Shown here piece after piece: positions 35,064 to 43,730 of a stretch of 49,540 bases of DNA. The stretch is from a candidate division WS6 bacterium GW2011_GWF2_39_15. Its GTDB lineage: Bacteria > Patescibacteriota > Dojkabacteria > SC72. The translations under genes were made by a program, and so were the position numbers. Positions within the stretch are counted from its first letter, which is position 1; each line of letters opens with the position of its first letter. The notes beneath the pieces were generated by a model. The model was given only the letters and a program-made list of their open reading frames with translations. It made no database searches and was not told the DNA's origin. The DNA lies in the NCBI GenBank assembly GCA_000993565.1, contig LBWK01000001.1, positions 148,869-198,408 on the forward strand, read 5' to 3'.

Positions 35064-35432
35064 ATGAATATTATCAAGAACAAAGAATTGGGAGAGTTTT
35101 TCAGGCATTCCTTCAAATTAATGCAGAGTTTTGAACATGGAAGAAGGTATTATCATACATTAACAAAAGAGGATAATAGTCCCGTTGTTATTCGAAAGAA
35201 TACAGATCAAATTACTTATGTTGCGGAAGGGAGTGGAACAGTTTATTTAGATGGGAAGGAGCAGAAGATTAAGGCAGGAGAAACTATTCTAATTGTATCG
35301 GGAACAACTATACGTTTCGTAGCAAGTTCAGAAAAGTTAACTCTTTTCCATATTCATATACCAGATACAGGAAGAGAGAATGATCGACAAATTTTAGAAG
35401 GAAAGGACTTTAACTACTACAAAGTTAAGTAA
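35064..35432 (+). CDS. Cupin-domain protein without obvious metal ligands
   Basis: A 122-residue single cupin. YVAEGSGTVYLDGKEQKIKAG marks the first conserved half-barrel and TLFHIHIP the end of the second. The usual HxH ligands of motif 1 and the His of motif 2 (here TTIRFVA) are not in their normal places, so it is probably a binding or isomerising protein rather than a metal oxygenase, or uses the later HIH pair. A TTG at 35052 is an alternative start giving 4 extra residues; the ATG at 35064 fits better. It sits 21 nt after the ThDP gene and 41 nt before the threonine-synthase-like gene, so it is one transcription unit. Confidence 0.8.
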   Translation: MNIIKNKELGEFFRHSFKLMQSFEHGRRYYHTLTKEDNSPVVIRKNTDQITYVAEGSGTVYLDGKEQKIKAGETILIVSGTTIRFVASSEKLTLFHIHIPDTGRENDRQILEGKDFNYYKVK

Positions 35433-35473
35433 TCCTTAATAGTATTTAATATAAATTAATAAGGTTTATACAA

Positions 35474-36598
35474 ATGACAAAAGCACCTCTCGTTTACTTC
35501 TGTATGGATTGTTCTTTTTCCTCTGACGGAAAACATTATAAAAAATGCCCAAACTGTGGTGGAGTAATCTCATATAGACGTGCAGATAATAAATACCACA
35601 TAGAAAAAGGTGAATATGATGTCGAGAGATACTGGGATTTTCTTCCGCTTCAAGATCCAACTAAACTCATCCGTAAAGGAAATAAGAGAACTCCTTTGAC
35701 TGAATCCCAAGAGTTCAAATCAAAATATCCTGCAACGAAAGTTATGTTGAAAGACGAGACAAAAACCGTAACTGGATCTAGTAAAGACAGAATGGCAGTT
35801 GTCGCATTAAGTCAGTTGAATGAATTTGGAGAAAAATCCATTGTAGTTAGCAGCACAGGGAATGTTGCTAGTGCAAGCGCCTGGCTCTTACGCAATCATC
35901 CTGAGTTTCAGTTGCATTGCTTCATTGCAGACGAATTTGTACCAAGGCATAGATTTATGGATGCCCCAAACATTACAGTTCATAGAGTTAATTCAGATTA
36001 TGATGCAGCAATAAAAGAGGGTATCCAATTCTCAAGTGAAAATAATGTATATCATGACGGAGGATATTTTAGTGTTGCAAAAAGGGCGGGACTTGGAATG
36101 GCGTTTATAGAAGCATGGGAGCAATCAAATTTAACCTTTGATTATTATTTCCAAGCATCAAGCAGTGGAATGGGAGTATTAGGCGTTTATGAAGTAGCTA
36201 AGAAGATGAAAGATAGTGGAATGATAGATAGAATACCAGCACTTATGCCTGTACAGCAGAGCTCGTGCGACCCAATGGTAAAGGCGTTTGAAGCCGGTGA
36301 AGAAAAGATATTACCTGAATTTATTGTTGATAAGCCAAGAGGGATAGCCAAAGCAATTTTAACTGGAGATCCAACAGTTTGCTATCCAAGCTTATACAAA
36401 GTAGTTAAGGAGACTAATGGTTCATTTATATCCGTAACTGAAGAGGAGATTAGGTCTGCAGAAAAGCATTTAAATAAAGTTGAGAATATTAAGGCAACCG
36501 CAGATGGAGCTGTTGCTTTAGCAGGATTTATAAAATATGCTGAGACTCATGCGGATGAACTTAAGGGGAAGAATGTATTAGTAAATATAACAGGTTAA
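35474..36598 (+). CDS. Threonine-synthase-like PLP enzyme with N-terminal zinc ribbon
   Basis: A 374-residue fold-type II PLP enzyme. An N-terminal zinc ribbon has Cys10, Cys13, Cys25 and Cys28. WDFLPLQDP and RTPLTES follow, then the PLP lysine motif TVTGSSKDRMA (Lys104) and the phosphate-binding SSTGNVASASAWL. The family includes threonine synthase and the related cysteate synthase of coenzyme M biosynthesis, which take a phosphorylated amino acid and do a beta or gamma replacement. No homoserine kinase or other threonine pathway gene is nearby, so a different product is plausible. Last gene of the four-gene cluster; the tRNA-His gene faces it 52 nt downstream. Confidence 0.87.
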   Translation: MTKAPLVYFCMDCSFSSDGKHYKKCPNCGGVISYRRADNKYHIEKGEYDVERYWDFLPLQDPTKLIRKGNKRTPLTESQEFKSKYPATKVMLKDETKTVTGSSKDRMAVVALSQLNEFGEKSIVVSSTGNVASASAWLLRNHPEFQLHCFIADEFVPRHRFMDAPNITVHRVNSDYDAAIKEGIQFSSENNVYHDGGYFSVAKRAGLGMAFIEAWEQSNLTFDYYFQASSSGMGVLGVYEVAKKMKDSGMIDRIPALMPVQQSSCDPMVKAFEAGEEKILPEFIVDKPRGIAKAILTGDPTVCYPSLYKVVKETNGSFISVTEEEIRSAEKHLNKVENIKATADGAVALAGFIKYAETHADELKGKNVLVNITG

Positions 36599-36649
36599 TC
36601 AATTAGCTGAGAAAATTGACAACGCATGACTGAAGTAAGTCCGAACAAA

Positions 36650-36727
36650 TGGGGTGGAAGATGGGACTTGAACCCACAACCCTCGGTTCCACAAACCGAT
36701 GCTCTAACCAGTTGAGCTACATCCACC
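36650..36727 (-). tRNA. tRNA-His (anticodon GTG)
   Basis: Cloverleaf with anticodon stem TCGGT/ACCGA around TTGTGGA (anticodon GTG), T-arm GTGGG-TTCAAGT-CCCAT, and the extra G-1 paired with C73 that identifies histidine tRNA. CCA is encoded. The acceptor has one T-T mismatch at pair 6-67. Confidence 0.93.
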
Positions 36728-36769
36728 ATAACAATACATAAGGATTATACAGTACTTACATAGATATCA

Positions 36770-37732
36770 TCAATTATTCTTTTTCAACAAGGGTAATACT
36801 TTATCTATAAACTCCCTACACGAACTACATCCGCCATCGAAATACACCTGCGATATAACCTCATCAAGCTTCTCAGCATTACCTCCATATCTTTTCACCA
36901 TTTCAGGATCATCAGCCATATGTCTAAACTCTCTCTTCCAAAGCTTATTGATATGAAGATCCATACTATAACTTGGGTTTTTCTTCACCGTTCCAGTATC
37001 CGCCTTATCTGTAGAATTATCATCTACAAACATGTTGTAGCCGGTTATTAAGGTAAACACTGTGGACGCAAAACATCTTATATCATTATCTTTAAAATCT
37101 TCAAAAGTTATAGCGTTACCCGATATAACAATAGGGGAAACATATCCGGGAGAACCAGCAAGATATGTTTTATGTGCAGGACCAATTGCCAGCGGACTCA
37201 AACCTACGTCCACCACCTTCATTTCATGCACCCTTACATCATATTCCTCGCCTTCTGGAAGCATTATAGAGGAAGGCTTAATATCTCCATGTGTAACTCC
37301 CAATTCATGCAAGTAATCAAAAACACTCCCCGCCTTATTTATAATCATGCTTAAAAAAGGCTCTTCAAGCCTACCCAACTGCTTTAAAGTCTTGCCCTCT
37401 ACCCATTCCATAACTATCATGGGTAGGGGACCAACATCAGTCTGGGCGACACAGAAATCATAAACTTTAACAACATTGGGATCTGTAATCTGTGCAAGAA
37501 GCTTTGCCTCCCTGACAAAAGTTTTAAATTCTGAATCATCTTCAATATCGCTATAAATTTTAGTACCAGGCAAAATCATCTTCAGAGCGATTGCTCTATC
37601 CATCATTTTATCCTTCCCTTTAAAGACTGCTGCCATCCCACCTGTTTTTACATAATCGTCACTAACTTCAACACAATATCTATCACTCTCCACCGTATGA
37701 TAGTACCCTAATAATCCGTCCGGGATGCCCAC
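36770..37732 (-). CDS. Hanks-type protein kinase-like protein with altered catalytic loop
   Basis: A 320-residue kinase fold, no membrane segment. Glycine loop VKTGGMAAVFKG (residues 29-40), VAIK-type Lys51 in IALKMI, alpha-C Glu75 in REAKLL, catalytic loop HGDIKPSSIML with Asp150 and Lys152, and DVG at 175-177 in place of DFG. The metal-binding Asn of the canonical DIKPSN is Ser155, HRD is HGD, and the APE motif is replaced by SPGYVSP. Activity could be low or absent, yet the lysine and two aspartates remain. The C-terminal 60 residues have a FDGGCSSC cysteine pair. GTG start at 37732, 6 nt after the 37-residue frame. Substrate unknown. Confidence 0.82.
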   Translation of the reverse strand: MGIPDGLLGYYHTVESDRYCVEVSDDYVKTGGMAAVFKGKDKMMDRAIALKMILPGTKIYSDIEDDSEFKTFVREAKLLAQITDPNVVKVYDFCVAQTDVGPLPMIVMEWVEGKTLKQLGRLEEPFLSMIINKAGSVFDYLHELGVTHGDIKPSSIMLPEGEEYDVRVHEMKVVDVGLSPLAIGPAHKTYLAGSPGYVSPIVISGNAITFEDFKDNDIRCFASTVFTLITGYNMFVDDNSTDKADTGTVKKNPSYSMDLHINKLWKREFRHMADDPEMVKRYGGNAEKLDEVISQVYFDGGCSSCREFIDKVLPLLKKNN

Positions 37733-37738
37733 AGTGTA

Positions 37739-37852
37739 CTATCCCTCTACATAATCTTTCAGTGGCAGGACATCTTCAGACAAATCTTTCACTGTTGGAT
37801 GTAAAACTATCTCTTCGATTTCTCTAACTTGTGGAACTTCCTTTTTAGCCAT
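37739..37852 (-). CDS. 37-residue conserved-looking micro-protein upstream of the kinase
   Basis: Reads MAKKEVPQVREIEEIVLHPT and ends LPLKDYVEG. The start ATG has a GGAG Shine-Dalgarno about 9 nt upstream, better than most genes here, and the stop is 6 nt from the kinase GTG, so translational coupling is likely. Composition is acidic and helix-prone. It may be a short partner or substrate of the kinase, or only a leader peptide. No family recognised. Confidence 0.5.
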   Translation of the reverse strand: MAKKEVPQVREIEEIVLHPTVKDLSEDVLPLKDYVEG

Positions 37853-37882
37853 AATTGATACTCCAATGATATAATACAACCA

Positions 37883-38368
37883 ATGATAAAACTACTGAAG
37901 GTTCTAACAACTGATGACGATGAAAAAACTCTAAGAATGATCTCCAACGAGATACCTATGGAGGAAATAACCAGTGATACTTTCCACAAATTCCTGGATG
38001 CTTTAAAAGCCACAGCTGTAAATGCCGAGCTTCCCGAAGGATGGGAACCGGCAGGACTAGCCGCAATACAGGTTGGAGTGCCCAAAGCAGTATTTATATC
38101 ACTAGATATCGATACTGGTGAGTTCACGGAATATATAAACCCTAAGATAAAAGTAATAGGGGATAAACAAAGCTCAGACCTTGAAGGCTGTCTAAGCCTC
38201 CCCGGTGTAACCGGATATGTAAAAAGACCAAAGAAAATAAAAGTCACATACCTGGATAGATACGGCAAATCACACACACAACGTCTCTCAGGATTCAACT
38301 CCAAAATTGTACAGCACGAATACGATCATCTGATCGGAATCCTATTTACAGACAAACTAGCTAAGTAA
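37883..38368 (+). CDS. def: Peptide deformylase
   Basis: Removes the formyl group from the N-terminal methionine of new proteins. All three signature motifs are present: AGLAAIQVG (residues 57-65; canonical GxGLAAxQ), EGCLSLPG with the metal ligand Cys103, and QHEYDHLIG with His145, Glu146 and His149. At 161 residues it has normal length. It is divergent from the kinase unit with a 30-nt gap and its stop overlaps the start of the next gene by one base, suggesting one operon. Confidence 0.95.
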   Translation: MIKLLKVLTTDDDEKTLRMISNEIPMEEITSDTFHKFLDALKATAVNAELPEGWEPAGLAAIQVGVPKAVFISLDIDTGEFTEYINPKIKVIGDKQSSDLEGCLSLPGVTGYVKRPKKIKVTYLDRYGKSHTQRLSGFNSKIVQHEYDHLIGILFTDKLAK

Positions 38369-40005
38369 TGCCAATCACACACAGTCTAACCGACAAGGAA
38401 AATAAGAAGTTCAGACGTACTCTCCTCCAATACCTTTTAGTAATACTCGCAGTTATATCTCTTCCATTCCTTTTCAAAGACAAAGGCAGCAATATTACAA
38501 ACGTAAAAGGAATCAAAGACGTTAAATACATATGCCTAACTGGCGAAATACAGCCGGCATATATAGGTATCCTTAACACATACGCTAACAACAACGGATA
38601 TCAGATAGACAACGGAAGCAATGCAGACTGCTACATAACTATCGCCCGTAATATTAAAGACATAAACAATTACACAAGACTAACAAATAAGATATATATG
38701 GTAGTAGGACGTTTTGATAATCTGACATCTGATATATCCACGACTCAGCTGAAGGAAGCTTTAATTACACAAAAATACAAAGGAAACAATATCATTTGGG
38801 ATACAGAGACTGACGATTTCCTGAAATCCAGTTTTGAAACCATTGGAGTGGGGCAGAAAGTATATACACAAGAAGAAGTAACCAGCTCTCTTTCAAGAAG
38901 CCCTAACATACTCACAATCATTCCTTTTGAGAAATTAACAAACAAACACAAAGTCCTCTCCATCGATGGCCTTAATCCCTTGGAAAAGGACTTTTCATCA
39001 CTTCGTTACCCCCTTGCAGACAAATACTGGATCAGTGGCCCTAAAGATGTCCGTGATTCAATATCAAAACTCCTGTACACCACAGTACCGGAAACGAACT
39101 ATGAGAGTAAAAAGCTCACCACACTTGTGCTAACCGGATCATCGGCGTTTGGCAGCGGAATCCAGCAAAAGCTTATCAACCAACGAGGTCTTTCCTTTAT
39201 CTCTCAGTCACTTAGAAACATAATTGAGACGGCAGACATAGCCCAAATAAATAACGAAGCCTCACTCTCACAACCCTGTGTTCAGTCTGAAACCTCCTCC
39301 AAATACTGCACAACGCAGGAGAATCTCAAACTCCTCAAATCGCTTGGATTTGATATAGTCGGCGTGAACGGAAATCACATTATGGATATTAGCTATAGCT
39401 CATATATAGACACTCTTAACTGGTATAAGGCAAATGGTCTGGAATACTACGCAGGAGGGCTGAATTCATCGGATGCCTGTACACCCAGGATAGTAACCGC
39501 AAACGGTTTAAAGTTTGCCTTCATCGGTTTTAACTTCCTTTACCCGTTCAGTTACTATGCCACAAAAACAACAGCCGGCAGTGCTAACGTTGATCTAAAT
39601 ATAATGAAAGAGACTATTAGCAAAGCTCGAAAGACTTCAAACATAGTTATAATGGATATGGGGTGGGGATACGAGTATCAGAGTAATCTTCTTAACTACC
39701 AGACTGAGTTTGCACAGAAAGCTTTAGACTACGGAGCCGATATTGTTATAGGTACAAACAGCAGAGTATTTCAGAAAACAAAGATTGGTGATGACAAAAG
39801 TATATTCTATGGACTGGGTGCCTTCCTCCCACAAACCTATAAATCATCCCTTTCTGCCATATACAGACTAACCTTCTACAATGGAAAGCCCGTCAATACA
39901 ACCGTCTTTCCAATTACACTAACAGGCAACACTGTCGAGTTGGCATCAGGCTCCCAATCAGATACAATACTTAAAGCACTCTACAAACAGCTGGAGATAA
40001 AATAA
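38368..40005 (+). CDS. CapA/PgsA-like metallophosphatase-fold envelope protein
   Basis: A 545-residue protein with a membrane anchor at residues 18-32. The C-terminal part (about 250-530) is the CapA fold: LVLTGSSAFG in the place of the usual GDxMLxR, INNEASLS as the NLExPLT-like strand, VNGNHIMD as the NNHAxD strand and the FAFIGFNF core. CapA proteins make poly-gamma-glutamate capsules or act as related phosphatase-fold enzymes; the residues here deviate at the metal-binding ends, so activity may differ. The N-terminal 240 residues are of the SBP-like or unknown kind. Stop-start overlap with def; followed by the 402-residue Ig-like protein. Confidence 0.72.
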   Translation: MPITHSLTDKENKKFRRTLLQYLLVILAVISLPFLFKDKGSNITNVKGIKDVKYICLTGEIQPAYIGILNTYANNNGYQIDNGSNADCYITIARNIKDINNYTRLTNKIYMVVGRFDNLTSDISTTQLKEALITQKYKGNNIIWDTETDDFLKSSFETIGVGQKVYTQEEVTSSLSRSPNILTIIPFEKLTNKHKVLSIDGLNPLEKDFSSLRYPLADKYWISGPKDVRDSISKLLYTTVPETNYESKKLTTLVLTGSSAFGSGIQQKLINQRGLSFISQSLRNIIETADIAQINNEASLSQPCVQSETSSKYCTTQENLKLLKSLGFDIVGVNGNHIMDISYSSYIDTLNWYKANGLEYYAGGLNSSDACTPRIVTANGLKFAFIGFNFLYPFSYYATKTTAGSANVDLNIMKETISKARKTSNIVIMDMGWGYEYQSNLLNYQTEFAQKALDYGADIVIGTNSRVFQKTKIGDDKSIFYGLGAFLPQTYKSSLSAIYRLTFYNGKPVNTTVFPITLTGNTVELASGSQSDTILKALYKQLEIK

Positions 40006-40017
40006 GTAACACTTAAA

Positions 40018-41226
40018 GTGAGAAAACTATTATTAGCATTAACAATCTCTTTGTTCCTTTTCACATTATCTGTAGATAGGGTATCAGCAGTAACCCAGGA
40101 TGAGATTGACCAAACCCTTACAAACCTTGAGACACAGAGAATACAAAAACTCGAAACAGAACTCGGTCTTACAATCCCGGATATTTCAGACAACCCCACC
40201 CACACTATTACATTTAAAGACCCATCCGGAAATACAGGGGTAAAACTTGAAATTGACGGGCAGGGGTTTAAGACGATAGTAAGTCCATATACACTCCCTT
40301 CACTTGGAATAGGAAAACACACTATAATATTCAAATTCACCGATTCAGAGGAAACACCGCAGATACTTGAAGAAATCCTCACAATAATCCCACGCCCCCC
40401 AATAATAGACGCCCCTGAAAAACTTGGAGCTACAGAATTAACCTTTAAAGGAACTGCTTTGGCCGGGTCAGTTGTGGACTTGAATCTAACTTCAGGAACT
40501 AAAAACTACAAAGGTGCTCCTGAAGTTAAAAGTGACGGTACATGGAGTTACAATTTCAAAGGCGTTTTTCAATACGGAATCTACAGTATAATTGGTGTAA
40601 CCAGAAAAAATGGATATGCAAGCAACTACTCTGAAACAACTGTTTTTGAACTTAGTAAAACAGGGGAGGGGACTCAGAAAATAGAAACTCTCTCTCCAGT
40701 AAGCTTTGCCTTCAAAGACCTTCTAAAACAGGATCCAGTCGAAGTTGTAAAGGAGAATCCCGACCTGGCTATAACAGCAGCAGGTTTTTTGATTTTGGGG
40801 ATCGTATTCGGACTTCTTCTTTCACGGATGAACAGTTCAGCCAAAGAGATGAAGATAGAGGGTATTCTCGTCAACACTCTAAACAGGAAGGAAAAGAAGG
40901 AGAAAAATGAAGATAAAAAAGTAGAATCAAAGGGTATGACCCTGAGAGAAAAGTTTGAAAAGGCGGGTCTTAGTACTGCTAAAACGAAGGATGATACCCA
41001 AGTAAAAAGCACTGAGGTAAAAGCCGATGAAAAAGAGAAAGACAATGTAGCAAAAGAAACCGAAAAAACAGTTACTAAAGAGGAGTTCTTAAAGGAATAC
41101 AAGGAGGCTGATCCTGATGATACAAAAGGAAAAGAGAAAGAAGAGAAAAAGGTAGAACAAAAATCTGAAAAGCTAGACACAGTAAAGAATATAGAAGTAT
41201 CACTAACATCTAAACCCAGGAAGTAA
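40018..41226 (+). CDS. Membrane-anchored protein with Ig-like ectodomain and charged cytoplasmic tail
   Basis: A 402-residue protein with GTG start. A signal peptide (about 1-22) precedes an extracellular part with at least two Ig-like or Big domains (LEIDGQGFKTIVSPYTL and LGATELTFKGTALAGS). One transmembrane helix lies near 248-270 (ITAAGFLILGIVFGLLL), then a 130-residue tail very rich in Lys and Glu (KEKKEKNEDKK and later). Such a tail is likely disordered and may interact with nucleoid or cytoskeletal partners. It follows the CapA-like gene by 12 nt. No known family. Confidence 0.7.
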   Translation: MRKLLLALTISLFLFTLSVDRVSAVTQDEIDQTLTNLETQRIQKLETELGLTIPDISDNPTHTITFKDPSGNTGVKLEIDGQGFKTIVSPYTLPSLGIGKHTIIFKFTDSEETPQILEEILTIIPRPPIIDAPEKLGATELTFKGTALAGSVVDLNLTSGTKNYKGAPEVKSDGTWSYNFKGVFQYGIYSIIGVTRKNGYASNYSETTVFELSKTGEGTQKIETLSPVSFAFKDLLKQDPVEVVKENPDLAITAAGFLILGIVFGLLLSRMNSSAKEMKIEGILVNTLNRKEKKEKNEDKKVESKGMTLREKFEKAGLSTAKTKDDTQVKSTEVKADEKEKDNVAKETEKTVTKEEFLKEYKEADPDDTKGKEKEEKKVEQKSEKLDTVKNIEVSLTSKPRK

Positions 41227-41253
41227 ACCTCAACTATAAGTTAGCGGGATAAA

Positions 41254-41340
41254 TGCCAGGAGGGGGAGTTGAACCCCCACCTCTTTTTAAAGGAGACTAC
41301 GACCTGAACGTAGCGTGTCTGCCAATTTCACCATCCTGGC
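41254..41340 (-). tRNA. tRNA-Leu (anticodon CAG)
   Basis: Class II cloverleaf with long variable arm; anticodon stem CTACG/CGTAG around TTCAGGT. Acceptor arms GCCAGGA and TCCTGGC. CCA is not encoded, so it must be added. Its 5' end abuts the stop codon of the peptide-binding protein gene, so it could be processed from that transcript. Confidence 0.95.
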
Positions 41341-43005
41341 TTAAAGCTCCCACTTACTAAGTGTATTATACCTCTCTTCAGGGAAATTTATACCACCTAA
41401 ATCAACATTCTTAATTCTATCCGAAACCACAAAATTAAACTGCGGTTCGTAGATCATTATTGCAGGAATATCCTCATTAAGTAACCTCTGCACAATATTA
41501 TATGAATTAACCCTTTCCGTCCTTTTTATCTGTGTACGACCTTTTTCCAAAAAAATATCCACTCTCTCATTGGTATATCCGGAAAGATTAAGATACGGGT
41601 AATCAACTCTCAATGAGTGCCAGAGATCGTACTGATCCGGATCAATACTGGTCTCAATCTCGTAAAGCAGCATCTGGTAATCACGGGTTGCCAAAGTCTC
41701 TTTGGTAAGTCTGTCAAAACTCTGGGGATCTAAGTTCAAAATAATACCTTCATCTCCAAACTGTTTCTTAATCTGCTTTGTAATTACCTCATTACTTTTA
41801 TTGTCCAGATATGTAAGTGTGAAGGTGAGTATCTTTCCATCCGTCGACTGAAAGAAACCTGATTTTGCCTCCTTTTTATACCCTGCCAAAGCGAGCTCCT
41901 GAGCCCCCAGTTTAGGGTTATATTTAGGATATTTTAAAGATCTATCATACGCCCATGACTTTACGGAAAAGGAAGAGTATACAGCCTGCCCGTCAATATC
42001 AGCCTCGCTGATAAGCTTTTCTTTATCCAAAAGGTATGAGATAGCTCTCCTCATTGAAGAGTTTCCGAAAGCTTTCATCCGGCTATTCAAAAAGATTGCC
42101 TTTTTCCTGGTATTAACAACAAATTGCAGGATATCATAGTTTTCTCTATATTCATTTACATAATCCATATCCCTCAATGAAACTCCGCTCACAATATCAA
42201 GACGGTTGTTTCTAAACGCCACCTCCAAGTCTTTAACATTGTTATACATATAATACTCATAATTCTCCACTGCACTGCTCTGTGTGTATGCCGACTTTTT
42301 AAGAATTACACCGGAATCTCCCGAGCTTACAATTTCATAAATACCATTTCCGACCGGTGCTTTTGAAAAGACGTTCTCAGCAAATTGTGACAGAGAAACC
42401 TCTCTGAGGATATGGGCAGGAATTATATATATGGATATTGTTTCCCAAAATGTCGCACTACTCTGGCTAATTGTTATTGTAAACTCACGGTCACTGACCT
42501 TCTTGACCTTCACACCCTCAAAACCCTGTCCGATTGTCTCCTGAGATAGTTTAGTGGCAAGCTCTCTTGCCGTTTCAAAAGTAAAAACAACATCATCTGA
42601 TGTAACGGAGACTCCATCATGCCATCTTGCCTCCGGATCCAAACTAAATGTATATTTCTTTGAATCTGTAGATACACTCCATTTAACAGCAAGATCCGGA
42701 AGGGGCTCCCCCTTCGGTGAGATCTTAACGAGCTTGCGAAAGGTCAACATCTGGAGATCCCTGTCAACCTGTCCCTGAGGAATATAAATGGGATTAAGGT
42801 TTGTCAGATGGCCAACGACCCCTTCACGAATTATCGTTCTGTCCTTCCTAATTAGCATACTCCTGAAGTCGGATTTTGAAAGAACAAAAGTCCCGGAAAG
42901 GAATAAAACAAGAAGTGTCAGAGCTATATAACTGATAGGAGCAAAAAGCCGGACTATTTTTGCTAAAATTTCAGGATAGTTCCATAAGAGCTCCCGTATT
43001 TTCAT
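41341..43005 (-). CDS. ABC transporter substrate-binding protein, oligopeptide type (SBP_bac_5)
   Basis: A 554-residue solute-binding protein anchored by an N-terminal membrane helix (about 20-44) rather than a lipobox. EGVVGHLTNLNPIY, LPDLAVKWSVS, WHDGVSVTSDDVVFTF and APVGNGIYEI are signatures of the DppA/OppA family. The C-terminal half has YPKYNPKLGAQELALAGY, also typical. It would bind peptides or nickel at the outer face. No permease or ATPase gene is next to it; the neighbour is secG, 4 nt upstream. Candidate-phylum genomes often carry such lone binding proteins. Confidence 0.9.
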   Translation of the reverse strand: MKIRELLWNYPEILAKIVRLFAPISYIALTLLVLFLSGTFVLSKSDFRSMLIRKDRTIIREGVVGHLTNLNPIYIPQGQVDRDLQMLTFRKLVKISPKGEPLPDLAVKWSVSTDSKKYTFSLDPEARWHDGVSVTSDDVVFTFETARELATKLSQETIGQGFEGVKVKKVSDREFTITISQSSATFWETISIYIIPAHILREVSLSQFAENVFSKAPVGNGIYEIVSSGDSGVILKKSAYTQSSAVENYEYYMYNNVKDLEVAFRNNRLDIVSGVSLRDMDYVNEYRENYDILQFVVNTRKKAIFLNSRMKAFGNSSMRRAISYLLDKEKLISEADIDGQAVYSSFSVKSWAYDRSLKYPKYNPKLGAQELALAGYKKEAKSGFFQSTDGKILTFTLTYLDNKSNEVITKQIKKQFGDEGIILNLDPQSFDRLTKETLATRDYQMLLYEIETSIDPDQYDLWHSLRVDYPYLNLSGYTNERVDIFLEKGRTQIKRTERVNSYNIVQRLLNEDIPAIMIYEPQFNFVVSDRIKNVDLGGINFPEERYNTLSKWEL

Positions 43006-43009
43006 ACCG

Positions 43010-43231
43010 TTACTTGCTTAATTTGACTATTATTAACGAGAGCGTAGCAAATACGACTGTAAGAACAATGGTTGCATAATAAAGGAACTTCTCAAGCCCT
43101 CTTTTTGTTCGAAATATCTCTCCGCCACCACCAAACATCGTACCTAATCCTTCAGCACGATTCTGAAGCAGAACAGATATCACTATCAAAACTGATATAA
43201 CGACCTGGGCAATCATAAGAGTATCTCTCAT
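43010..43231 (-). CDS. secG: Preprotein translocase subunit SecG
   Basis: A 73-residue protein with two membrane helices and the family linker LLQNRAEGLGTMFGGGGEIF with the RTKRG turn following. It joins SecY and SecE in the export channel. It is encoded 4 nt upstream of the peptide-binding protein gene and downstream of the holin-like gene on the same strand. Confidence 0.95.
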   Translation of the reverse strand: MRDTLMIAQVVISVLIVISVLLQNRAEGLGTMFGGGGEIFRTKRGLEKFLYYATIVLTVVFATLSLIIVKLSK

Positions 43232-43248
43232 AAATCTATACTTTTAAT

Positions 43249-43662
43249 TTAATCATCACCGACTTTTTTAAGAGTTTCAAGCAAGGCAGAAAGAGATGCT
43301 CCTGCAAGTGCGACCCCAATTAAAGTTCCAAACTGAGAAACAGTGAAGGCATTTATAGTTATAACTTGTAGATTAACTTCATTAAAGGAGCTCGCATTAA
43401 GATAAAGGCTGGGAATAAACAGTTCCATTGCATACAACGCCCCGGCAACAAGTAGAAAACCGCTCAGAAGGTAAGTAATAAAGTTGATCTTCACAGTCAA
43501 GAACTTCAGTAAAGGTCTGTGAAGCATAATCGCTAATGATAAACCAAAGAGCGAAATCATATAATACCCGAAATCGCCGGGAAGTCTAAACCCGTCAAAA
43601 AGATTTGATATTGCGACAAATATAACCATATTCAGGAAAAGGGAAAAGAAAAACTTTTTCAT
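43249..43662 (-). CDS. Phage-holin family 4-helix membrane protein
   Basis: A 137-residue protein with four predicted membrane helices. I place the start at the ATG at 43662 because a GGGGG Shine-Dalgarno lies about 9 nt upstream; a longer 160-residue form from 43731 would run across the divergent promoter of pyk. FDGFRLPGDFGYYMISLFGLSLAIMLHRP is close to the PF04020 family (mycobacterial four-TM phage holin group), small proteins of bacterial chromosomes with unclear role. The name does not imply a prophage here. Confidence 0.75.
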   Translation of the reverse strand: MKKFFFSLFLNMVIFVAISNLFDGFRLPGDFGYYMISLFGLSLAIMLHRPLLKFLTVKINFITYLLSGFLLVAGALYAMELFIPSLYLNASSFNEVNLQVITINAFTVSQFGTLIGVALAGASLSALLETLKKVGDD

Positions 43663-43730
43663 AGCTATATTGCCCCCTAAATCTATATTAAGTATACTAA
43701 CAATGATACTATTATATATAAGGACTATCA

